This document shows, in pieces, positions 10,107 through 17,950 of a stretch of 64,000 nucleotides of DNA (positions are counted from its first letter, which is position 1; each line of letters starts with the position of its first letter). The position numbers were made by a program, and so were the translations under genes. Where the stretch lies: the NCBI RefSeq assembly GCF_010731755.1, contig NZ_AP022589.1, forward strand, positions 1,426,001 through 1,490,000, given 5' to 3'. This DNA is from Mycolicibacter minnesotensis (GTDB taxonomy: Bacteria; Actinomycetota; Actinomycetes; Mycobacteriales; Mycobacteriaceae). The notes under the pieces were generated by a model that was not told where the DNA came from, did not search any database, and saw nothing but the letters and a program-made list of their open reading frames with translations.

Positions 10107-10327
10107 GATGCGACTCCCTCTGGACTAAACCTTATTAGTCAGTCTGCCTAATTCGGACCGGATTTTCACCTCCGCACGCCGGAATGTGGGGCGTTTCATG
10201 CTCCCGAAGACCCGTGAGCTGTGCCTCGAGAGCGGCTGGCAATCCCTGGCATGCCGCCCCCGTCAGCGCCGTCACCAGCCGTTTGGGTGACCGGCGGGCC
10301 AGTGCGATACGCTGTCGTGGCTTCACA

Positions 10328-10401
10328 CGGGGTGTGGCGCAGCTTGGTAGCGTGCTTCGTTCGGGACGAAGAGGTCGTGGGTTCGAATCCCGCCACCCCG
10401 A
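10328..10401 (+). tRNA. tRNA-Pro (anticodon CGG)
   Basis: Acceptor stem CGGGGTG/CACCCCG, D-arm GCGCAGCTTGGTAGCG, anticodon stem CTTCG/CGAAG around the loop TTCGGGA (anticodon CGG), and T-arm GTGGGTTCGAATCCCGC. CCA is not encoded. It matches the proline tRNA downstream of Rv3684 in M. tuberculosis. Its last bases lie within the 15-bp duplication made by the adjacent insertion sequence. A TACGCT hexamer just upstream could be its -10. Confidence 0.96.
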
Positions 10402-10404
10402 CAG
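10390..10404. repeat. left target-site duplication of the IS481-family element
   Basis: The 15 bases CCGCCACCCCGACAG, covering the 3' end of tRNA-Pro, occur here and again at 11706-11720, exactly flanking the inverted repeats. The length is within the range known for IS481-family elements. Perfect identity suggests a recent insertion. Confidence 0.9.
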
Positions 10405-11705
10405 TGTGATGTCGCACGACATCGGAATAGCTCTGAACCTGCATTAGGTTCGGGGCTTTTTCCGTTTTGGTCCGGGTGGGATTCCGCGGGGTTGGTAGTC
10501 CCTGGTGGGGTCGAGGGTGAGTTGGCGGATGAGTTCGCCGGTGGCGGCGTTGATGACTCTGATGTCGAGGTCCTGGATGAGCATGAGGATTCGGGTGCCG
10601 GCGTGGGTTCGGCCGACGCCGATGTGGTGTAGCCGGCCGTTGAGGCGTAGGGACAGGGCGCCGGTGGTGTCGACGCGGTCGTGTCGGACGCGGTTGTGGG
10701 TGTCGGTGCGGTTTGCCGGGTCGGCTTTGGGGCGGGCGGTGTAGGCGGTTGTTGGGGTGGCGTGGTGGGCCAGGCTGCGGTGTGGGCGGCGGTGGTTGTA
10801 TTCCTCGACGAAGGCGTCGAGTTGGGCTTGCAGTTCGGTGAGGGTGGTGGCCCGCGGTTGGGCTTTGAGCCATTTCTTCAGGGTTTGGTGGAATCGTTCG
10901 ATTTTTCCGCAGGTGGTGGGGTGGTTGGGGGTGGAGTTGATCTGTTGGACGCCCAGGCGGTGTAGTTCGGTTTCGAACGCGTTGCGGCCGCCTTTGCCGC
11001 CGGCCAGGCGGGTGGTGAAGACCATGCCGTTGTCGGTCAGTGTTGAGTAGGGGATTCCATGGTGTTCAACGGTTTTGCGGAATTGGGTGAGGACGATGGA
11101 GCCGGTGACGCGGTGGTGGGCGGTGACCGAGAGGGCGTAGCGGGCGTGGTCGTCGATGAAGTCGAGGATTTCGACGTGGGTTCCATCAGCGAGCCACCAG
11201 TGGGTGAAGTCGGCCTGCCAGCGTTCATTGGGCTGTTCGGCCGCGAAGCGGATGTAGGAGGATTTGGGCCGTTTGTGGGGTTGGGGATCGATGAGGCCGG
11301 CGGCGTGTAGGTGACGGTGCACGGTGCTTAGGGCCACGGTGATGCCGTGGTGGTGGGCTAGGTGCCAGGCGATGGTCGCCGGTCCGTGGTCGAGGCCTTT
11401 GCCGGCTAGCTCCGCTCGCAGGGTGCAGATCAGTTCGATGGTGTTCTCGGGTAGCCGTGCTGGGCTGGTGTGTGGTCGGCGTGAGCGGGGTTCGAACGCG
11501 GACTCGCCTTCGAGGGTGTAGCGGCGCACGAGCCGGGAGATCCAGCTCTGGGATACCCCGTACGCGAGGGCGACCTCGGATTGGCTGCGTCCCTCGGTGA
11601 CGACAGCGGTGATGACCAGACGGGCTTTCGACACCGCTCGACGGTGTGCCCGGCACCTATTCCGATGTCTTGAGACACGCTATTCCGATGTCCTGGAATC
11701 ACACA
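10405..11705 (-). mobile_element. IS481-family insertion sequence, 1301 bp
   Basis: The ends form imperfect 26-bp inverted repeats: both begin TGTG and both end with GACATCGGAATAG read inwards. The element carries one transposase gene on the minus strand and is flanked by a 15-bp direct repeat. Near the right end CTATTCCGATGTC occurs twice (11657-11669 and 11680-11692), perhaps a transposase-binding repeat. It has inserted between tRNA-Pro and that tRNA's terminator. Confidence 0.93.
10444..11634 (-). CDS. IS481-family transposase
   Basis: 396 residues. The N-terminal helix-turn-helix (QSEVALAYGVSQSWISRLV) and HTH_29-type region bind the IS ends. The central DDE integrase core includes RWQADFTHWWLADG, DNGMVFTT and an HPTTCGKIERFHQTLKKW segment carrying the catalytic Glu. 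The C-terminal 90 residues are the extension common in the family. The frame is intact from GTG 11634, so the element could still be active. Confidence 0.95.
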   Translation of the reverse strand: MSKARLVITAVVTEGRSQSEVALAYGVSQSWISRLVRRYTLEGESAFEPRSRRPHTSPARLPENTIELICTLRAELAGKGLDHGPATIAWHLAHHHGITVALSTVHRHLHAAGLIDPQPHKRPKSSYIRFAAEQPNERWQADFTHWWLADGTHVEILDFIDDHARYALSVTAHHRVTGSIVLTQFRKTVEHHGIPYSTLTDNGMVFTTRLAGGKGGRNAFETELHRLGVQQINSTPNHPTTCGKIERFHQTLKKWLKAQPRATTLTELQAQLDAFVEEYNHRRPHRSLAHHATPTTAYTARPKADPANRTDTHNRVRHDRVDTTGALSLRLNGRLHHIGVGRTHAGTRILMLIQDLDIRVINAATGELIRQLTLDPTRDYQPRGIPPGPKRKKPRT

Positions 11706-11720
11706 CCGCCACCCCGACAG
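11706..11720. repeat. right target-site duplication of the IS481-family element
   Basis: Second copy of CCGCCACCCCGACAG, identical to 10390-10404. It is followed at once by the original downstream sequence of the tRNA locus. Confidence 0.9.
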
Positions 11721-11726
11721 GTTTTG

Positions 11727-11771
11727 CAAACAAGAAGGCCCTGACTGTTTCAGTCAGGGCCTTCTTGTTTG
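11727..11771. terminator. strong hairpin terminator, originally of tRNA-Pro
   Basis: A perfect 21-bp stem (arms 11727-11747 and 11751-11771) with a TTT loop. The GC-rich core AAGGCCCTGACTG/CAGTCAGGGCCTT is flanked by A/T-rich arms giving T-runs on both strands, so it can stop transcription in both directions. It lies 6 bp past the insertion duplication, so it probably terminated tRNA-Pro before the IS arrived. It also faces the end of the SDR gene. Confidence 0.88.
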
Positions 11772-11810
11772 CCGGCGCGCCATCAGAACCTGCCTGGCGC
11801 GGAACCGCCG

Positions 11811-12620
11811 TCATCCCTCAATCCGGTCCAGATAGTTTCGGCGTTTGCCTTCGTCGAAGTGACCCGGGGGCTCGTTGCGCGTAGCGAGGCGCTTCATCCG
11901 TTGCATGAGCGGTTCGGGTGTGATGTCTTCGATGAGCCCGAATGGCGATAGCCACCGGGGCACCGTCACCTCACGTCCGGGCCGGCGGGCGCTGGCCGCG
12001 ATTGCCGCCGCGATCTGCTCAGGTTGCCGCGTGGGCAACAAGGACAGGTTCACTCCCGCAGTCAGCTCCGTGTGGACCGCAGTCGGCATGATCGTGGTGA
12101 TCGTCACTCGGGTGTCCGCGATCTCGGCTCGGACGGCCCGCGACAGCGCTGCCACCGCGTACTTTGTCGCGCAGTAGACCGACATGCCGGGGGTCGTCAC
12201 CTTGGCCGCCATCGACGCCACGTTGACGATATGGCCGTGATTGCGGGCGATCATCTCGGGCAGAAACTCGTGCATCCCATTGATGACGCCACCCAGATTC
12301 ACCGCCATCTCGCGGTGATAAGCCGAGAGTTTCTGGTCGACAAAAGGGCCCATGTATTGGATTCCCGCATTGTTGACCAGCATGGCCACCGGACCGTCCC
12401 CAGCGGCGGAGCGGTGAAACGCGGCGACGCTGTCTTCATCGGTCACGTCCAGATGAGTCGACTTGGCACCGAGCTCGTGAGCGGTACGCGCGGCTTCCTC
12501 GGCATCAAGGTCGCCGATCCACACCTTGGCCCCCCGCCGCTTCAGAGCAGCTGCGGTGGCTCGACCGATGCCGCGTGCACCGCCGGTTACACAGACGACG
12601 GCACCGTCGAGATCGATCAT
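11811..12620 (-). CDS. SDR-family NAD(P)-dependent oxidoreductase
   Basis: 269 residues, classical short-chain dehydrogenase. Cofactor motif TGGARGIG is at 12-19, D37 in IGDLDAEE suggests NAD preference, NNAG is at 83-86, and the catalytic set is S136, Y149, K153 (YCATK). The C-terminal 40 residues extend past the fold. Substrate unknown. It is the second gene of a two-gene operon, overlapping the upstream gene by ATGA, and is probably controlled by the divergent TetR regulator. Confidence 0.93.
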   Translation of the reverse strand: MIDLDGAVVCVTGGARGIGRATAAALKRRGAKVWIGDLDAEEAARTAHELGAKSTHLDVTDEDSVAAFHRSAAGDGPVAMLVNNAGIQYMGPFVDQKLSAYHREMAVNLGGVINGMHEFLPEMIARNHGHIVNVASMAAKVTTPGMSVYCATKYAVAALSRAVRAEIADTRVTITTIMPTAVHTELTAGVNLSLLPTRQPEQIAAAIAASARRPGREVTVPRWLSPFGLIEDITPEPLMQRMKRLATRNEPPGHFDEGKRRNYLDRIEG

Positions 12621-13297
12621 CGGGTCGGCCTTTCTTCGGTGAAGTCCCTCAATCCGAAGTACGCGATAAGACGAATCTCACCGCTGTGCATGGTCAGCAG
12701 CGCGCGTCCGAGATACAGACCTGGGACGAGCTCGACCACTTCGTCACGAGTCCGTTTGATGGGGAATGTCCGCACGCTGGGATTGCGATATTCGGCGGGG
12801 CCGTAGTCCAACGCGCGAACCTTGACGAAAGGCGCGATCGCGGCGGTGTCGATCCGATGATTGAATCCGAAGCCCACCATCTCGGATCCCACTCGACGAA
12901 GACCGCCATAGAGCGGTGCGATGACGCGCATCGCATACCTGGCCAGCGGCGCGAGCCGGTTGAATCCGGTCTCGGCGTCAAAGGTCTTGCCGCGCCATGT
13001 CGGGTTGATCTTCAACAAGGGGTTGGCCAAGTACGCCTCCGGTATGCCGAACAGGTTCCCGACGATCAGGCCTTCCAGCGCACCGTGAATCTCCTCGGGA
13101 GCGTGTCCGCGCTCAAACAGGGCGGCAAGTTGGTCACGCCGCCCGGCTTTCCCGAGTTCTTGCAGGTAGCTCCAGCCTTGTTGGCGCGCCAGGACCGGCG
13201 AGCTGAGCGACAAAGCCCGAAGATCGTCCAGCACAGATGCGCTGGACGGCTCCTGGGACTGGCTATCGGCGCGAGCACTAGGGGTCGAAGTTGTCAT
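12617..13297 (-). CDS. conserved protein of unknown function, TetR-linked operon
   Basis: 226 residues from ATG 13297, chosen because GGGAGGACTC precedes it; upstream codons fall in the operator region. No signal peptide or membrane helix. The first 25 residues are polar and disordered-looking. Recurrent features are TWRGKTFDAETGFNRLAP in the middle and TRDEVVELVPGLYLGRALL near the end, suggesting one folded domain. I do not recognise the family with confidence. Coupling to the SDR gene suggests a shared metabolic step, possibly lipid or steroid related, which is inference only. Confidence 0.72.
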   Translation of the reverse strand: MTTSTPSARADSQSQEPSSASVLDDLRALSLSSPVLARQQGWSYLQELGKAGRRDQLAALFERGHAPEEIHGALEGLIVGNLFGIPEAYLANPLLKINPTWRGKTFDAETGFNRLAPLARYAMRVIAPLYGGLRRVGSEMVGFGFNHRIDTAAIAPFVKVRALDYGPAEYRNPSVRTFPIKRTRDEVVELVPGLYLGRALLTMHSGEIRLIAYFGLRDFTEERPTR

Positions 13298-13320
13298 GAG
13301 TCCTCCCGATCGGTTCATCT

Positions 13321-13360
13321 GGTACGAAATCGTGCCTATTATCTGGTACGGAACCGTGCC
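13321..13360. promoter_or_regulatory. tandem TetR-type operators
   Basis: Two near-identical inverted repeats, GGTACGAAATCGTGCC (13321-13336) and GGTACGGAACCGTGCC (13345-13360), each fit GGTACG-N4-CGTGCC and are 24 bp apart centre to centre. Both are preceded by TCTG or ATCTG. They lie between the divergent SDR operon and tetR gene, where a TetR dimer pair would block both promoters. Confidence 0.8.
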
Positions 13361-13371
13361 AGACTCTTCAA

Positions 13372-14079
13372 GTGGTGTCAACGGGCAATCGAGTGGGTTC
13401 GTTCGACGAGTGCGACGATCTAGCGGTGCCCGACACACCACAGCGCGCCTACGGAGGGCAGTCAGCTGAGACGCGTCGACAACTTCGGCGAACGCGGCTC
13501 CTGGAAGCCGCGATGGACGTCATGGCGCGCAATGAATGGCGCGGAGCAACAGTCGACAAGGTCTGTGCCGCAGCCAATCTGAACAAGCGATATTTCTACG
13601 AGAGCTTCCGGGACCTGGACGGCCTCTCGGCGGCGGTGGTGGACGATGTCGCCGAAGACGTTCGTGCCGCGACTGTCGCCGCTGCGCAAGCCACCGGATC
13701 GGAGTCCCTGGAAGCCCAAGCGCTGGCGGGTGTCGCCGCTGCGGTGCGCTCCCTTGTCGACGATCCTCGTCGCGCACGTGTCCTCCTAGGCGGGGTCGCA
13801 GCCTCGCCGGAATTGGACGCTCACCGCACGATGGTGATGCACCGCCTCACCGACGTGCTGATCGACCACGGACGCACGGTGCACGGCGTCGAACTGGAAG
13901 TCGACCCGCTGGCCAAGGTCGCACCGGCATTCATCGTCGGTGGCACCGCAGACGCGATCTTGGACTTCGTCAATGGGGAAGTCGACTTAGAGCTGGACGA
14001 TTTCATCGCCCAGCTCGCCACCCTCTGGCTCATCACCGGCAGCGGCGCAGCACAGGTCGCTCGTGCACGAATGCCCTAG
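13372..14079 (+). CDS. TetR-family transcriptional regulator
   Basis: 235 residues from GTG 13372; GTG 13426 (start VPDTPQRAYGG) is an alternative that would give 217 residues and a more usual N-terminus. The TetR helix-turn-helix is TVDKVCAAANLNKRYFYESF at about residues 60-79 of the longer form, after RRTRLLEAAMDVMARN. The C-terminal ligand domain is all-helical and divergent, as usual. It is divergent from the SDR operon; the double palindrome 12 bp upstream is its likely operator. Inducer unknown. Confidence 0.9.
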   Translation: MVSTGNRVGSFDECDDLAVPDTPQRAYGGQSAETRRQLRRTRLLEAAMDVMARNEWRGATVDKVCAAANLNKRYFYESFRDLDGLSAAVVDDVAEDVRAATVAAAQATGSESLEAQALAGVAAAVRSLVDDPRRARVLLGGVAASPELDAHRTMVMHRLTDVLIDHGRTVHGVELEVDPLAKVAPAFIVGGTADAILDFVNGEVDLELDDFIAQLATLWLITGSGAAQVARARMP

Positions 14080-14161
14080 CAATCGACGTCCGTCGTCAGC
14101 AAGATTGTCGTCAGCCCGTCGTTTCCTCAATCAGGTCCACCAGCCGTTTCGGCCGTACACA

Positions 14162-14572
14162 ATGGCTCCCGTGGACTTCCCCATGCGTTATGACCGGTGG
14201 TACCGCCCGCTGGCGACCGTGTTGGGGCTGGGGCCAGCCCGCGCGCGTATTGAGGTATCCGACGGACTTCTGCAGGTTCGCAGTGGGTGGGCGTTCGCGA
14301 TGGACATCGCGCTGAACAACATCGAATCTGCGCGGCCCGCTCCGGAGCGGATGTGGGGCTGGGGAGTTCATCAGGCGTGTAATGGCTGGCTGGTCAACGG
14401 ATCCCGGCATGGTGTGGTCGAGATCGGTCTGGCCCACCCCGTCAAGCCGACAAAGGCCCCGACCGCCGGCCTGTTCAACAGGCCGGTCCGGCGCCTCTAC
14501 GTCAGTGTGGCCGATCCGGACGCTCTGATCACCGCGTTGACCAGCCGGCAGTTGCCGGCAACCGGCACCTAG
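14162..14572 (+). CDS. conserved hypothetical protein
   Basis: 136 residues beginning MAPVDFPMRYDRWYRP. Features are RIEVSDGLLQVRSGWAFAMD, WGWGVHQACNGWLVNGSRHG and a C-terminal LYVSVADPDALITAL, which read like a compact beta-rich domain similar to small mycobacterial proteins of unknown function. No signal peptide. Its stop overlaps the stop of the convergent YqeY-like gene by 4 bp. It sits 82 bp after tetR, so it could be co-transcribed. Confidence 0.72.
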   Translation: MAPVDFPMRYDRWYRPLATVLGLGPARARIEVSDGLLQVRSGWAFAMDIALNNIESARPAPERMWGWGVHQACNGWLVNGSRHGVVEIGLAHPVKPTKAPTAGLFNRPVRRLYVSVADPDALITALTSRQLPATGT

Positions 14573-15033
14573 AGCCGTTCGCGGACGGCGGCCGACAGCC
14601 GCGCGCCGTCGGCCTTGCCCGCAGCGATCGCGGTGGCCGCCTTCATCACCTGGCCAAGGTGCTTGGTGTGCGGCCGCTCCCCGATCTCTTCGGCCACCTG
14701 AGCCAGCGCAGTGTCGACGACGTCGGCCAGTTCTGCCTCGGTGAGCGGCGTGGGAAGGTACTCGTCGATGATCCGGGCCTCGGCGTGTTCTTCGGCGGCG
14801 AGGTCACCCCGGCCATTCTGGGTGTAGATCGTCGCGGACTCCGCACGCTTGCGGGCCTCGCGCGCCAGCACCTTGAGCACGTCCTCATCGGTCAGTTCCC
14901 GGGCCTGTTTACCCGAGACCTCTTCGGCCTGGATCGCGGCCAACAACATTCGTAAGGTCGCCGTGCGCAGCTTGTCCTGCGCCTTCATCGCGGCCGTCAG
15001 ATCTGTACGCAGCTGGGATTTGAGTTCCGCCAT
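14569..15033 (-). CDS. GatB/YqeY domain protein (Rv3688c-like)
   Basis: 154 residues, all YqeY domain: MAELKSQLRTDLTAAMKAQD, RTATLRMLLAAIQ, EARIIDEYLPTPLTEAEL and a C-terminal GKADGARLSAAVRERL. The domain resembles the helical tail of the GatB amidotransferase subunit, a tRNA-binding part, but the stand-alone protein's role is unsettled. ATG 15033 is 8 nt from a TAGCGT hexamer (complement of 15042-15047) that overlaps the -10 of the divergent membrane-protein gene. Confidence 0.93.
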   Translation of the reverse strand: MAELKSQLRTDLTAAMKAQDKLRTATLRMLLAAIQAEEVSGKQARELTDEDVLKVLAREARKRAESATIYTQNGRGDLAAEEHAEARIIDEYLPTPLTEAELADVVDTALAQVAEEIGERPHTKHLGQVMKAATAIAAGKADGARLSAAVRERL

Positions 15034-15041
15034 GCCTCATC

Positions 15042-15058
15042 ACGCTACGCTCAGGCCC
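15042..15058. promoter_or_regulatory. overlapping divergent -10 elements, leaderless
   Basis: ACGCTACGCT (15042-15051) contains TACGCT on the plus strand, 7 nt before ATG 15059, and TAGCGT on the minus strand, 8 nt before ATG 15033. The two start codons are only 25 nt apart, so one short AT-poor segment would serve both genes. The same ACGCTACGCTCAGGCCC is repeated before ATG 16079. Confidence 0.65.
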
Positions 15059-15114
15059 ATGGTGAATCCGCCTCCGCAGGGATTTGGCCCCCGCCGAATT
15101 ATCCGCCGCCGGAA

Positions 15115-16020
15115 ATGAAACCCGGGATCATTCCGCTGCGTCCACTGAGCCTGACCGACATCTACAGCGGTGCCATCGGCTACATCCGGACCAATCCCAA
15201 GACCGTCTTCGTACTGAGCCTCATCGTCGTAGTGGCCACTCAGATCATCAGCTGGATCGTCGAGTTCGGCCTGGCGGCGGGCGGGCTACTGGATCCAAGC
15301 AAGGATTTCTCGGATCAGTCCGGAGGCGAGGCGGCAGCGTCTCTGATCAGCGAGTTCATCCCCTCCATCGTGCACGTACTGGGCAGCCCCATGCTGACCG
15401 GCCTGCTCACCGCCGTGGTCGGGCGCGCGGTATTCGGCTCACCGACAAGCATCGAGGAGGCGTGGGCCCTCGTCCGGGACCGCTTTGCGTCACTGCTCGG
15501 CCTGGTTGCATTGATGTCTCTGGCCGTATTGATCGGCTCGGCCGCGATGGCGCTGGGGCCGCTACTGATGGTGGCGTACATCTACGGCTACATGATGCTG
15601 GTCTTCGCTCCGACGGTGATCGTGCTGGAACGCCAACCGGTGGTCGAGGCGTTGCGCCGTTCGTTCCGCTTGGTGCGCCACAGCTTCTGGCGGGTGCTGG
15701 GCATCCTGGCGCTGGCCGAGCTGATTGCCGCGCTGATCAGTTTCGCCGTGATGGCTCCGTTCACCCTCATGACGCTGGCCACCCAAGGCACGGACGCCCT
15801 GTTCAACAGCACCGGGTTCAGCCCGTTGGCCGAAATCGGCTCGGCCATCGGTCAGCTCATCCTGCTGCCCTTCATCGCCGGCGTGTCAGTACTGCTGTAT
15901 ACCGACCGCCGCATCCGCAGCGAGGACTTCGATCTGGTGCTGCGAACTGGCGTCACCGGCGGGTCGTACGTTGGCGAGTCGACCGACACTCTGTGGCTGA
16001 CACCGCCGCCAGGGTATTGA
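15115..16020 (+). CDS. multi-pass membrane protein, paralogue of the next gene, N-terminal frameshift
   Basis: 301 residues from ATG 15115, a glycerophosphoryl diester phosphodiesterase membrane-domain-like protein with about five or six helices and the conserved GIIPLRPLSLTDIYSGA start and LYTDRRIRSEDFDLVLRTG end. Comparison with the next gene shows that the original start was ATG 15059. Reading from there is knocked out of frame by one missing base near 15083-15091 and stops at 15116. The shortened protein lacks the proline-rich head and has no ribosome binding site. Confidence 0.75.
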   Translation: MKPGIIPLRPLSLTDIYSGAIGYIRTNPKTVFVLSLIVVVATQIISWIVEFGLAAGGLLDPSKDFSDQSGGEAAASLISEFIPSIVHVLGSPMLTGLLTAVVGRAVFGSPTSIEEAWALVRDRFASLLGLVALMSLAVLIGSAAMALGPLLMVAYIYGYMMLVFAPTVIVLERQPVVEALRRSFRLVRHSFWRVLGILALAELIAALISFAVMAPFTLMTLATQGTDALFNSTGFSPLAEIGSAIGQLILLPFIAGVSVLLYTDRRIRSEDFDLVLRTGVTGGSYVGESTDTLWLTPPPGY

Positions 16021-16078
16021 CCCGCGCAGTAACCAGGACTGAAGTGCCGACGCGCCGCGTAACGCTACGCTCAGGCCC

Positions 16079-17329
16079 ATGGTGAATCCGCCTCCGCCCG
16101 GCTACCCCGGACCTGGTTTTCCGCCTCCGGGCTATGGCCCTGCGCCTGGTTTTCCGCCTCCGGGCTATGGCCCTCCACCGGGGTACGGTCCCCCACCGCC
16201 GCCGGCATATGGCCAACCCCCTCTGGGCTACGGTCCCCCACCCGCATACGGTCCCCCACCGCCCGGCTACGGGCCCCCACCCGGATACGGCCCACCACCA
16301 CCGGGTTACGGGCCTCCACCCGGATACGGCCCACCACCGGGCTACCCACAACCTGAGCTGAAACCCGGAATCATTCCGCTGCGCCCACTGAGCCTGACCG
16401 ACATCTACAACGGTGCCGTCGGCTACGTCCGGGCCAATCCCAAGACAGTGCTCGGGCTCACCGCCGTCGTCGTGGTGATCAGCCAGATCATCAGCAGTAT
16501 CGCGCTGTTCGGGCTGTTGTCGGCCGTGGGCCCCACAGGTCCGGGCAAGTCAGCCACCGAGCCCTCCGGCGGAGACATGGCGGCATGGCTGATCGGCTTC
16601 TCCGGCGCGGCAATAGTGACCGCCGTCGGCACCATCGTGTTGACCGGCCTATTGACCGTCGTCGTCGGGCGCGCGGTGTTCGGATCGCCGATCAGCCTCG
16701 GTGAAGCTTGGGCGATCGTCCGGGACCGCTTTGGTTCGCTGATCGGCTTGGCGGCCCTGATGGGCCTGGCCGCAGTGGTGCTGTGTGGATTCGCGGTGAC
16801 GGTCATCGCGTTCGCCGCCGGAGCCGGCGGTACCGGCGCCGCGGTGTTGATCGGTACGGCGGTGGTGCCGGGCCTGATCGCGGCGCTCGCTTACGGCTAC
16901 ACGGTGCTGGCTTTCGCGCCGACCATCATCGTGCTGGAACGGCAACCCGTTTTCGAGGCGATCCGGCGGTCGTTTTACTTGGTGCGCAACAGTTTCTGGC
17001 GGGTGCTGGGAATCCTGGCGTTGACCGCCTTGATCGTTTCCCTGATCAGCAGCGCTGTGGCGTTCCCGTTCAACATCCTTGCCATGGTGAGTGCCCACGA
17101 TGCGGGCGCCCTGTCCGGCGGCGTGGAGTTGAGCCTGCTCTCCCGGATAGGCACGACGATCGGTGAGATCATCGTGCTGCCGTTCACCGCCGGAGTGTCG
17201 GTTCTGCTCTACACCGACCGCCGCATCCGCGGCGAGGCGTTCGACCTGGTGCTGCGATCCGGGGCGGTCGGTGGCCCCTACGTCGGAGGCTGGACCGACC
17301 ATCTGTGGCTGACCCGGCCGCCGGGGTAA
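16079..17329 (+). CDS. proline-rich multi-pass membrane protein (Rv3689-like)
   Basis: 416 residues. Residues 1-95 are a Pro/Gly/Tyr-rich cytoplasmic head made of GYGPPP-type repeats. Then comes KPGIIPLRPLSLTDIYNGA and about six hydrophobic segments (for example VVVVISQIISSIALFGLL, LIGLAALMGLAAVVLCGF, IIVLPFTAGVSVLLYTD). It is the intact paralogue of the preceding gene, and both carry identical sequence from the -10 through MVNPPP. ATG 16079 lies 7 nt after TACGCT (16066-16071). Function unknown; it heads the MoxR-operon region. Confidence 0.9.
   Translation: MVNPPPPGYPGPGFPPPGYGPAPGFPPPGYGPPPGYGPPPPPAYGQPPLGYGPPPAYGPPPPGYGPPPGYGPPPPGYGPPPGYGPPPGYPQPELKPGIIPLRPLSLTDIYNGAVGYVRANPKTVLGLTAVVVVISQIISSIALFGLLSAVGPTGPGKSATEPSGGDMAAWLIGFSGAAIVTAVGTIVLTGLLTVVVGRAVFGSPISLGEAWAIVRDRFGSLIGLAALMGLAAVVLCGFAVTVIAFAAGAGGTGAAVLIGTAVVPGLIAALAYGYTVLAFAPTIIVLERQPVFEAIRRSFYLVRNSFWRVLGILALTALIVSLISSAVAFPFNILAMVSAHDAGALSGGVELSLLSRIGTTIGEIIVLPFTAGVSVLLYTDRRIRGEAFDLVLRSGAVGGPYVGGWTDHLWLTRPPG
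16130..16350. repeat. Pro-Gly-Tyr coding repeat
   Basis: Short direct repeats such as CCTCCGGGCTATGGCCCT and CCACCCGGATACGGCCCA encode GYGPPP units in the head of the membrane protein. Such runs are prone to slippage, which is consistent with the one-base loss in the paralogue's corresponding region. Confidence 0.8.
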
Positions 17330-17341
17330 AGGACCGCGGGT

Positions 17342-17950
17342 GTGACCATCGTCGACATCGACAGCGACGCCGCCCGCGAGGCGGCAGAACGTGAGCTGTC
17401 CAAACCGATGTACCCGCGTCCATCACCCAAGCAACAGTTCTTCGACTTCGTTGAGACACTGATACGTCGGCTCGTCCTCAAGGGGGCGGAACTGCCAGGC
17501 GGATGGTTCACCATCACCGTGCTACTGATCCTCCTCGCAGCAGGCATCGTGGCCGCGGTGCACGTGGGGCGGCGGACGCTGAGTGACCGCCACCGCAGCG
17601 AGACCCTTTACGGCCCAACCCAACTCAGTGCCGCGCAGCATCGCTCCGCCGCGCAACACCATGCCGCCTCCAACGATTGGGGCCCGGCCATTCGGCACCG
17701 CCTGCGTGCGGTGGCTCGCGGACTTGAAGAGGCCGGGCTCGTGCAGCCCGCTTCGGGCCGTACCGCCACCGAACTGGCCCGCATTGCCGGCGCGGCACTG
17801 CCCTATCTGGCTGGTGAACTGATGCGGGGCGCTGAGACGTTCAACGACATCAGCTACGGAGAAGTGCCTGCCACCGCAGACGGCTATCGGATCGTCACGG
17901 ATCTGGACGAGCGGGTGGCGGCCACGACCGAGACTCGGCTAGTGCGGTGA
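17342..17950 (+). CDS. DUF4129 membrane protein (Rv3690-like)
   Basis: 202 residues from GTG 17342. One central membrane helix (about residues 57-75, FTITVLLILLAAGIVAAVHV) separates a short N-terminal region from a C-terminal DUF4129 domain containing DWGPAIRHRLRAVARGLEEAG and SGRTATELARIAG. DUF4129 proteins accompany MoxR/DUF58 systems and some transglutaminase-like proteins. It overlaps the next gene by GTGA (17947-17950). Confidence 0.88.
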   Translation: MTIVDIDSDAAREAAERELSKPMYPRPSPKQQFFDFVETLIRRLVLKGAELPGGWFTITVLLILLAAGIVAAVHVGRRTLSDRHRSETLYGPTQLSAAQHRSAAQHHAASNDWGPAIRHRLRAVARGLEEAGLVQPASGRTATELARIAGAALPYLAGELMRGAETFNDISYGEVPATADGYRIVTDLDERVAATTETRLVR

